From Agarophyton chilense (Eukaryota; Rhodophyta; Florideophyceae; Gracilariales; Gracilariaceae), in NCBI GenBank assembly GCA_030374765.1, contig JARGXX010000092.1:992001-1056000 (forward strand): a DNA stretch of 64,000 nt, read 5' to 3'. Below the pieces are notes generated by a model. The model searched no databases and was not told the DNA's origin. It worked only from the letters and a program-made list of their open reading frames with translations. A program made the translations under genes and the position numbers. Within the stretch, counting starts at the first letter, position 1. Each line of letters begins with the position of its first letter. Below, in pieces: positions 44,766 through 52,976 of this stretch.

Positions 44766-46745
44766 TTACCAGCACTTGCTCCCAAACACACGCAAATTGC
44801 TCACATTAGGCTTGTGTCCATACCACAATTCATATGGTGTCACGGTACTTGGCAGTGCCGTGCATGTAACTCGGTTGCGCACATAAGCCTCAACATTCAG
44901 TGCTTCTGCCCAGAAGCTTTTGGGGAGTTTCTTGTGACAAAGCATTGACCTGACCAGATCCATGAGTGTGCGGTTTAACCTTTCGGCCAGCCCGTTCTGC
45001 TGCGGATTGTAAGGCACAGTTCGCTGATGTTCAATACCGTGTGACTCAAGTTCTTTTGCAAACTTCTTGGAAAAGTACTCACCACCATTGTCCGTTCGTA
45101 GCGCACGAAGTACGCACTCACGGGCAGCGATGGTTTTGACTTGTATACCAGTTTGGTTTTGAACAAACTTGAGCCACTTCACGAACATCTGGAACATCTC
45201 ATCCTTGGTCTTGAGCATGTACAGGAAGCAGTACCGACTGTGATCGTCGATGAATGTGACAAAGTAGCGCGAGCCTCCCAAGGAACCAACCTCCACTGGA
45301 CCACATATGTCCGAGAGAACGAGGTCCAACAGCTTGGTTGCGCGCTCCCCCCCTTGCTTGGGAGTAGCAGCGTGGGTAGACTTGCCTACAACACATGAGT
45401 CACAAGCGTCCAGCTTCTGCGTTACATCCACATTCAGCCCTGACACAACGCCATTGCGAGCCATTTGCTTGATGCCACCTACATTCACGTGAGCCATGCG
45501 AGCATGCCATATCGACAGGTCCGACACAATTGCACTGTTTACATCACCAAGTTGTGACACTGCAGTGCAGAGGTAGTACAGGCCTTTGACGCGGCGTCCT
45601 TGGGCAATCAGAGTAGAGCCCTTGTAAATGCACACCTTGTGCTTGTCGAACACAACAGTAGCATCCAAGTCACAAATTGAAGATACCGACAGCAGGTGGT
45701 ACCGCAGACTTGGCACGTGCACCACCTTGTTCAGATTGCACTTGCGCGTGAACACCTCAACAGTCAGATCCTGTTCAACACAACCTTTGCCATGAGAATC
45801 TAACTTGGAATCGTTGCCGATACTCACACCAGGGGACACTTTGCTCTCATACGATTGGAACATGGAGTCGTCATAAGTCATGTGTGCGGTGGCTCCAGAG
45901 TCCACAATCCAGTCACTGTTGGTGGCCTTAGAGGTACCACTGGCAACGAGGCAAACGTACTCAGTGTAGCTGTCACCCAAACCATGCTCTTCGCGGTAAG
46001 CATGTTGTACACTTGGGTGGGCAGCAGCTTCCTGAGCGTTGTTAGCCTCATCACGTTGCTTTTTGAAACGGTTCCTTTTGATATGACCTTTCTTATGACA
46101 ATAATGACACTCGATGTTCTTCCATCGCGACTGCCTGCCAACCAAAGCTGCCTCACTTCCGGACTCCTCTTTGGTACGATCGTTCATACGCTGCTCTTTT
46201 TGCAGCAAACGACTCTTCACAAACTCTAGCGTGAGTTGACGATCGCCAATCGTGGTATCAATTGCCACGATGAGGTGCTCGAATCTTTCCGGAAGTTTGC
46301 ATAGGATGGCCATAGCAATGTCCTCCTCCTCAACAACAACGTCCATACACTTCAGATACGATGCCAGATGACGTACACGGTTGATGAACTGTAGCATTTT
46401 CTCACCATCACGCATCTTGGCAGAGTAGAAGGACCGTCGGGCGTTGATTTTGTTGAGCAGGGTCTTACGTTGGAACACATTGCAAATGGCTTTCCACATA
46501 TCGGCAGCGTTGTCGGCGTCCCGCATACGCTCTAAATGCTCATCACCGAGTGTGAGACCAATAGTAGCTCTGGCTTTTGCATCTTTCTTCTTCCAAGTCG
46601 ACAGCTCATCTTCTTCAGTGGGTCTAACAGAGTCGAGGTGACCGTCGAGGTCCTTGAGTGCAAACAGCAGCTCAATCTTCTGCTTCCATACGTGGAAGTT
46701 ATTTTCAACCAGCTTTTCGAGTTTTACTCCACTGAACGAATCCAT
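44766..46745 (-). CDS. Copia-2 gag-protease-integrase (copy 1), long open frame
   Basis: 659 residues from ATG 46745 (MDSFSGVKLEKL), ending at a stop right after VFGSKCW, where intact elements continue. Gag occupies residues 1 to about 215. The zinc knuckle reads C-HY-C-HKKG-H-IKRN-R, with the last cysteine replaced; copy 2 keeps it. Protease: IVDSGATAHMTYDDSMF (about residue 282). GAG-pre-integrase HHCC: WHARMAHVN and CDSCVVGK. The integrase triad is visible in LVLSDICGPV, LRTDNGGEYF and QNGLAERLNRTL. No frameshift or internal stop in this long stretch, so this part decayed little before being truncated. RT is missing, so the copy is not autonomous. Confidence 0.9.
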   Translation of the reverse strand: MDSFSGVKLEKLVENNFHVWKQKIELLFALKDLDGHLDSVRPTEEDELSTWKKKDAKARATIGLTLGDEHLERMRDADNAADMWKAICNVFQRKTLLNKINARRSFYSAKMRDGEKMLQFINRVRHLASYLKCMDVVVEEEDIAMAILCKLPERFEHLIVAIDTTIGDRQLTLEFVKSRLLQKEQRMNDRTKEESGSEAALVGRQSRWKNIECHYCHKKGHIKRNRFKKQRDEANNAQEAAAHPSVQHAYREEHGLGDSYTEYVCLVASGTSKATNSDWIVDSGATAHMTYDDSMFQSYESKVSPGVSIGNDSKLDSHGKGCVEQDLTVEVFTRKCNLNKVVHVPSLRYHLLSVSSICDLDATVVFDKHKVCIYKGSTLIAQGRRVKGLYYLCTAVSQLGDVNSAIVSDLSIWHARMAHVNVGGIKQMARNGVVSGLNVDVTQKLDACDSCVVGKSTHAATPKQGGERATKLLDLVLSDICGPVEVGSLGGSRYFVTFIDDHSRYCFLYMLKTKDEMFQMFVKWLKFVQNQTGIQVKTIAARECVLRALRTDNGGEYFSKKFAKELESHGIEHQRTVPYNPQQNGLAERLNRTLMDLVRSMLCHKKLPKSFWAEALNVEAYVRNRVTCTALPSTVTPYELWYGHKPNVSNLRVFGSKCW

Positions 46746-47932
46746 GTTGTGAAAACTGTCACAAGAAGCCGAGAGAGATGGCTTGACAGCAACAGACAAG
46801 TGAACAACAACAACAGACAACAACAACAAATTAAAAGCAACAAACAACAAATAATTCTTCAAGATTGAACAGACAATCATCTGCGGGCGCACTGGCAGGG
46901 CTTCCTATACCCACGTTCCTAAAGGTCAGACCCCTGGCTTCCAGAGCTCTTCTGGAAAGATAACATTTTTCTGCAGTCTACCTCCTCCCACGTCAAAAGG
47001 AGAAGGCGCGTTGCTTCTAACGAGGCTTCCAGAGGATGGTTAACGACCGAAGATATGCCTTCACCAAGTTGACCCTCTCTGGCCTCTTTCAGGAACTAGC
47101 GCGACCTCGACACCGAAGCTACTTCAACACCAAGATTCGCTTCTAACGAGCAATCAATGAAGGTCGCACGCGGCCTGATCCTGAAATGGAGGTCAGCCTT
47201 CGAAACATCGCCTCCCTACGTACTGCGGATCAAAAGCTCCTTATGGATGCTGTCCAAAACAGTCCAAGTGCCCAACCACAAAGGTTGGGCTGACACACAA
47301 AGTTAAACAACCAGCAAAATGCATTGCGCCACGGCACCCCGTCCACAAATGCACCCGCAAAATTCAACCAGATCTTTCGACCGTCACTGATATCCGCCCT
47401 AAAACGACCAGTGGGGAACCCGCTTGACAGTACACCTGCTTTGGTTCAAGCCGCCAGGCTAACGTCCCCGAGTAAAAGGAATCACCCGAAGTACCTCGGA
47501 TCAACCGCTCGTCGCACAGGCAAAGATGCAGACCAAACACACAAACATACAAAAACGCTGAGCCAAGAACTCCAGGCCCAGACTTCAACAAACATGGTCC
47601 TCAACCTCTCGGATCAGAACCCGCAAACACGACATGGGGATCCACAAATCAACGAAATAGAGGGAGACCAAACGAAACGGATAGCGGTCGACAAACACGG
47701 GCAACAACGAGCACCCAAACTCAATCACGATAAAAACGTCGAACCCCTAAACCACAACGCCCTCAGGGAGGAACGCAAGACTGAAAGGAAATACCAACAT
47801 AAACCCACCATACGGTCACACACCCGACGCAACGGCTACGACGGTGGAGACGAAGAGAAAAGAACAGCGAAACGGGTGAGCGGCGGTGCGGGAGAGCGGC
47901 GAGAGACGAACTAGACGGCAGAGTTCAGCGGG
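46746..47932 (-). other. Copia-2 leader (copy 1)
   Basis: A 1.2 kb sequence between primer site and gag, homologous to 50050-51224 in copy 2 (for example the actgcaga/tctgcagt block near 46980 and 51010, and the ccctgccagtgcgcccgc block near 46890 and 51090). No sense-strand ORF of note. An opposite-strand ORF lies at 47324-47914. Confidence 0.75.
47324..47914 (+). other. Antisense ORF in the Copia-2 leader (copy 1)
   Basis: 196 codons open on the strand opposite to gag-pol. Basic, glutamine/asparagine/threonine-rich product. It shares GNPL/GSPL-xxTPALVQAARL and other scattered blocks with the antisense ORF of copy 2 (49998-50579). The leader's sense strand is rich in G and T, which by itself suppresses stops on the complement, so coding is uncertain. 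Confidence 0.3.
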
Positions 47933-47947
47933 GCTGGGCCCATAACC
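47933..47947 (-). other. Primer-binding site, Copia-2 copy 1
   Basis: GGTTATGGGCCCAGC directly after the LTR's terminal CATCA. It is the exact complement of the anticodon arm of eukaryotic initiator tRNA-Met (GCTGGGCCCATAACC), not of a tRNA 3' end, implying a half-tRNA primer as in Drosophila copia. Confidence 0.85.
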
Positions 47948-48634
47948 TGATGGAAAGGGAAAGGCTGAAGGAAAGGTTGAGGGTTTAAAGGAAAGTTCGC
48001 CAGCTCTGGCTCGGATTTACTTGGAGGCGCTCAATCTCTCACTTATATACAACTCAAAAACGTCAGCCAACTAGACTCCAATCCAGAGTAAACCCTAGAC
48101 TACAAAGTAGGGACACCCAATACTACCAATCATATTCAAGCACGATATTAACCCTAGCCAAAGTTCATTGCAGCCCACAACAAGGCAATACAACAGTGCA
48201 CAACACATCATTACACTGACGTGTGCACAAATTCAATATGCCAGCACACGCTTCTTGAAATTCGCCTCCACACACGTTCACCTTCCAGCACAGTACACCA
48301 AGTCTTCTGTAATACACATGACACGCTCTTCTCCAAGTACATTCGCTACACCTTGGGAGACGTGTACATAGTACACCAGCTGGACATTTTGAACAGCGTG
48401 CACAATAGTACAAGTAGACAACGTACACACGTGTACTCCAGAAAATCCTAATACTGCCACACCACTTGTACACACCACATTGCAGGTGCATATTTGCAGT
48501 AGCCAATCACAGCATGAGATCACGTTGAGATCCGGCTGATACACATATGCGCTTCTCCAGAGGCACCCTCCAAAGCAGCCCATGCTCTCCTGCCCATTTG
48601 GTTTTCTGTGACAGCAAAGGCACTTGCACCAACA
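47948..48634 (-). repeat. LTR-2a, 5' LTR of Copia-2 copy 1
   Basis: 687 bp, TGTTGGTGCAAGTGCC (48634) to CCATCA (47948), followed by the primer site. This fixes LTR-2a as a Copia-2 LTR. Confidence 0.92.
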
Positions 48635-49496
48635 ATGTGTCATCAGTTCCATCGGTGATGATTTGCGACAGGGAATCTGATGGCTTGTGCTTGATGCCTG
48701 GTCAATAGGTTATCTCTTTGTCATATTCTGACAGCCTGAGGCGCCACCTATAGAGGCGACTGGATGCATCGGTCATATTGAGTAGCCAATGGAGTGAGTC
48801 ATGGTGTGTCCTAATGGTAAACCTGGTTCCCTCGTGGCACGGACGGATTGTCAATACGGAAAATACGATGGCTAGACTTTTTTTTTCGGTCGTACTGTAT
48901 CTTTGCTCCGCCGTGGTGAGCGTTCTGCTCCAGTAGCCAATAGGTCGATAGTCCTTCAGTGACTCCTGTTCCTGTAGCAGTGCACAACCCACTTGGACAT
49001 AAGAGGTATCTGTGTCCAGGACAAAAGGCCTATTGGGCTTTTGGTAAGGCCAATATGTGTGGGTTCAGCAATTTGTCCTTTAGGTTATGAAATGCTTTGT
49101 ACTGGTTGTCCGTAAGGGCTTCGAACTCCGAAGATGTTCCCTTCTTCATCATCGCGTTTAGAGGGGCCGAGATCTTGGAAAACCCTTGGACGAACCGTCG
49201 GTAAACGTTGCACAAGCCCACGAAGGATCATAGTTCCGTGTGGGTCCTAGGAGGCTTAGCTTGGCGAATTGCATTTGTGGTCCGTGTGGCCACCTCTTTC
49301 TTTCCTGGGAGGACGACGTGACCGAGATAGTTTACTGAGGCCTGGAAGAAAGCGCATTTGCAGGGTTTCAGTGTTACTTAAGCGTCCTGTAGGATTGTTC
49401 GCAACTTTTTCACGTGGCGAAGGTGTTCCCTTATGGTCCGTGAGAAAATAACAACGTCAATCAAATAGACCAGGGCAAACTTCCATTTGACTCTGT
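48635..49496 (-). pseudogene. Gypsy-5 RT-RNase H scrap
   Basis: A minus-strand fragment of a further Ty3/gypsy pol. Readable blocks: YLIDVVIFSRTIREHLRHV (RT catalytic region, YLDD changed to YLID), FVGLCNVYRRFVQGFSKISAPLNAMMKK, YRPIGYWSRTLTTAEQRYSTTEKKSLA and LSEYDKEITY, continuing into IKHKPSDSLS. It is related to Gypsy-1 but clearly diverged, with several stops. Bounded exactly by the two Copia-2 LTR ends. Confidence 0.85.
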
Positions 49497-50034
49497 GTTG
49501 GATATTGGATGAGTGATTAGTGCTGTCACTGTAATTGGTGGAAAGGTAGTAAGAGTTTGCCTTATACACGTTTCCATATGCACTAGTTGTACTACTGTGC
49601 AAAGTGTCCATGCTGTCGACATCTTATGTTGAACACATAGTACAGGCGGTATGGAATGTACTGGAAGAACAGACATACTGTCTTGTGGATTACAGAAGGC
49701 ATGCAGTGCTTTGTTGGAACAGGATCGTGCATGGAGGCGGATTACACTTAATATATGCTGGCACATTGAATTTGTGTACACGTCAGTGTAATGGTGTGTT
49801 GTGCACTGTTTTACTTTGCTGCAGTATGTTGACGTGACTTTGGACTAGGGTTTAATTTCATGTTTGAATATGATTGGTAGTATTAAATGCCCCCGAATTG
49901 TAGTCTAGGGTTTACGTAAGCTGGAGGTTAGATGGCTGTCAGAGTTGAGTAGTATATAAGTCGAAGATAGACAACCTCCAAGTAATTCTAGCCAGAGCTA
50001 GCGACCTTCCCTTTCAACCCTCAATCTTCGATCA
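49497..50034 (+). repeat. LTR-2b, 5' LTR of Copia-2 copy 2
   Basis: 538 bp from TGTTGGATATTGG to TCGATCA. Shares its 3' half, including gaatatgattggtagtat and agtatataagtcgaaga, with LTR-2a, but has a different 5' end. Confidence 0.88.
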
Positions 50035-50579
50035 ATATGGGGCCAGCCCCGCTGACCTCTGCCGTCATCTTCCGTTTGTCGTCGCTCTTTTGCACCATCG
50101 TATACCCGCTTCGTCGAATCGTTTTCGTCGTTTTGTTCCGCTATCGCTTCGCTTCGCCGTCGTCGAGTTGGTTGTCTTGATTGTTGTTCTTGGTCGGTGC
50201 TGTTTTCTGTGTTCTGTTTTTGGTTGGCGTTCTTTCCGAAAGTCGTAGTGGTCGGTGTAGTTCGACGAAATTTGTTGTTTATTTTCTGCTTCGGGCCTTC
50301 ATTTTGGCCGTTGTGGTCGATTGCATTCTGCTTTTCGTTTTGTTCTTGTTTGAGTCGGCCCTTTGGTTTCGTCTTTGGAACCCCGTGTCGTTTTCGGGTG
50401 TGTTTTTTGTGGGGCGACTCGATTATCGTTGAAGTCTGGGCCTTCTGTTTTGGGCTCAGAAATCGTTTGCGTTTGGTCATCAACTTCATCCAGTGCGACG
50501 AGCGGTTGATCCGAGCAATCGGGGAACTTAGCCTGGCGGCTTGAACCAAAGCAGGTGTTCTTTCAAGCGGGCTCCCCAC
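49998..50579 (-). other. Antisense ORF in the Copia-2 leader (copy 2)
   Basis: 193 codons open opposite to gag, basic and lysine/glutamine/asparagine-rich, similar to the ORF at 47324-47914. Its downstream end overlaps the LTR and primer site. Same caution about base composition as for copy 1. Confidence 0.3.
50035..50048 (+). other. Degenerate primer-binding site, Copia-2 copy 2
   Basis: ATATGGGGCCAGCC, recognisably the GGTTATGGGCCCAGC site of copy 1 with changes. Confidence 0.55.
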
Positions 50580-51224
50580 TGGCTCTTTTTAGAGCGGATA
50601 ACAGTGACGGTCGGTAAGCCCTGGTGAGAACCGCGGGTGCATCTGTGAACGGGGTGCTGTGGCGTACTGCATCTTATAGGGTTGTTTAATTTGTTTGTGA
50701 GCCTGAAACTTTGGTTGGGCGCTTGGACTGTCGTGAACAGCATCCATAAAGAGCTTTTGATCCGTGCTAAACGGGCAGGCGACGTTCTGCAGGCTGACCT
50801 CCTTCTCAGGATCAAGCCGCGTGCAATCTTCATGGGTTGCGCGTCAGGAGCGTCCTTCGGGTATTGAAGTAGCTTTGTTTCAAGGTTGGGCAAGTTCTTG
50901 CAAGAGGTCAGATAGTGTTAACTTGGTGAAGGCATATCTTTGGTCATCAGCCATCCTCTGGATGCTTCGTAGAGAGCCACGCGCCTTCTTCTTTTAACGT
51001 TGGAGAACGTAGACTGCAGAAACCGTTATCTACCCAGAAGAACTCTGGCGGCCAGGGGTCCGACTCCCTAGGGCAGTGGGTATAAGAAGCCCTGCCAGTG
51101 CGCCCGCTGACTCTTGTCAGTTCAATCTTTGAAGTTTTTTATTTTATTGTTGTTCTTTTTAATTTTGTGGTTGTTGTTCGTGAAAATTCCGTAAGATCCA
51201 CACCTCATTCAATCAAATTCCGCA

Positions 51225-52097
51225 ATGGACTCGTTCAGTGGCGTCAAAATCGAAAAGCTTGATGAGGGCAACTTCCATGTTTGGAAGCAGAAAATTGAGC
51301 TGCTACTTGCCCTCAAAGAACTTGACGACCATCTGAGCTCAACGAGACCCACCGAGGAAGAAGAGCTTTCAACGTGGAGGAAGTACGATGGAAAGGCTAG
51401 AGCTATCATTGGACAGAGCCTTGATGACGATCATTTGAATCACGTCAGGGACACGGAATGCGCCGTAGATATGTGGAGGGCGATTTGCGATGTGTTTCAG
51501 CGCAAGACTTTACTGAACCGAATCAACGCCAGACGTTCTTTCTACACCGCCAGGATGCGTGACGAGAAGAAAATGCTACAGTTTATCAATAGGGTTCGAC
51601 ATCTTGCGTCGGACTTGAAAAGCAAGGACATCATCGTTGAGGAGGAAGACATTGCCATGGCTATTCTATGGGGACTGTCTGAACGCTTTGAGCACCTGAT
51701 TATTGCAATCGATACTACCATAGGTGACCGTCCACTCACTCTCGAAATCGTCAAGAGTCGTTTGCTGCAAGAAGAGCAGCGTATGGGGGATCGCACGAAA
51801 GATGAATCTGTACATGACGCCGCCTCGGTAGGCAGAAACCTGCGATGGAAGTTGATTGTGTGTCATTATTGTGGCAAAAATGGTCATATCCAGAGAAAAT
51901 GCTTCAAGAAGCAACGTGGTGAGGCCAACAAGGATCCAAAACCGTCTGCTCACACAAGTGTTCACTCCGCCCTCTGCGACGAGGGCGACGAGGGTGATGG
52001 TGATTCTGATCTTGTTTGTCTCATTGCGAGCGGTTCGCACAAGGCCACCAATAGCCAGTGGATCGTGGACTCTGGCGCAACTGCCCACATGACTCAT
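51225..52097 (+). pseudogene. Copia-2 gag with protease start (copy 2), truncated
   Basis: 291 uninterrupted codons from ATG 51225 (MDSFSGVKIEKL). The gag domain matches copy 1 closely (FHVWKQKIELL, MWRAICDVFQRKTLLNRINARR, FINRVRHLASDL, FEHLIIAIDTTIGDR). The zinc knuckle is intact (C-HYC-GKNG-H-IQRK-C, from residue 213). The protease motif is IVDSGATAHMTH. The frame then runs into the Gypsy-1 LTR and ends there. Confidence 0.9.
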
Positions 52098-52761
52098 TGG
52101 AGTATTCTACTACTTCGGCGTTCCAATGGTTTCTTTGTCGCAAAGTCGCGTTTTGAACTCATTACTGAGTGGCCTGATCAGTGATAGGATAAGAAGGGAC
52201 ACACTGCGTAGGATGCAAGGAGGCAGCGTACATTGTTGGAACACGTGGTATCACGAGTGGAGTGGCTTGCAACGGCGCGTGTAGTGGCGATCCACGTGGC
52301 TGGTTTCAATACCCTTTGTAGATGTAAGTCCATTAGAGACCATACCCATACAGTGGTTTGGCTAAGTGGCTGACCACTGGGTATTATTTATGTATTATTT
52401 GAGCACTCACCCTGGTACAAAGTATATAGTGTACCAGAGGTGAGCGCCGACTCCAAGTAAAGGAGACAACATGGGCATCATGACTATTCTGTTCCTCGCT
52501 TAGGATTCCTGAACCGGAGATCCGGGCGAGCTATAATAGATAGTCAGCCCCCAACCACTTAACGAGCCGCCTCGTACCTACGTTCCATCAACGTTTTACA
52601 GTTGCACTGTTCACCCTCGCTGGCGAGTAGTGGCCTTACACCCCACTTCCAGCTCGCTGGTGTTGTAGCTCTACCACACCTTTTCCTTCGCCGCAAGCGA
52701 CCCATCGGCAGTCCGAACGCTGTCGCAGGTGTCTGCTCTGTCCACTAGAGCGGATACTACA
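52098..52761 (+). repeat. Gypsy-1 copy 2, 5' LTR
   Basis: About 664 bp, TGGAGTATTCTACTAC to GGATACTACA, aligned with the LTRs of copy 1 but more diverged in its first 200 bases. Confidence 0.85.
52406..52444. promoter_or_regulatory. LTR palindrome, Gypsy-1 copy 2
   Basis: CTCACCCTGGTACA and TGTACCAGAGGTGAG around AAGTATATAG: the same inverted repeat as at 14871-14909, with mutations near the centre. Confidence 0.55.
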
Positions 52762-52763
52762 AG

Positions 52764-52781
52764 TGGTCTCCCGACTTAGAA
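52764..52781 (+). other. Primer-binding site, Gypsy-1 copy 2
   Basis: TGGTCTCCCGACTTAGAA two bases after the LTR. Its complement TTCTAAGTCGGGAGACCA has the form of a tRNA 3' end (T-stem, acceptor strand, A73, CCA). The implied acceptor stem starts with C1 paired to G72, typical of eukaryotic tRNA-Tyr. Confidence 0.8.
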
Positions 52782-52976
52782 CCACTGTGGTCAGCTGCAC
52801 TGAACAATTCGTTCCTGGAACGGGGAATCGATATCGGTACTCAGAAAAAGTGGAATCACTACAGTTATTGTTTATCAAACCACCTCCGGCAAGTGCGGAA
52901 TTCATCGTGGTTGAACACGTGGTCGAGAAGTCGAAGACACCACTTGGTTCGCACCTGGACTCAGGTTTGGTCTAGG

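Larger units (their letters stand above)
44241..48634 (-). mobile_element. Copia-2 copy 1, 5' LTR to mid-pol
   Basis: A minus-strand copia element: LTR-2a (47948-48634), primer site (47933-47947), a 1.2 kb leader, an open gag-protease-integrase frame (44766-46745) and a short decayed continuation to 44241, where it is cut in the linker before RT by an inverted LTR-2a. The order integrase before RT is the Ty1/copia order. Confidence 0.92.
49497..52097 (+). mobile_element. Copia-2 copy 2, 5' LTR to protease
   Basis: A plus-strand copy with LTR-2b (49497-50034), a mutated primer site, a leader and gag up to the protease active site (51225-52097), then cut where the Gypsy-1 LTR starts. Together with copy 1 it forms a head-to-head pair around Gypsy-5. 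Confidence 0.9.

Noticed and set aside
52763..52975. 70-codon open frame before gag, conserved in both Gypsy-1 copies
   Set aside because: It contains no ATG (it begins with the GTG of the primer site). Conservation follows from the leader being shared.
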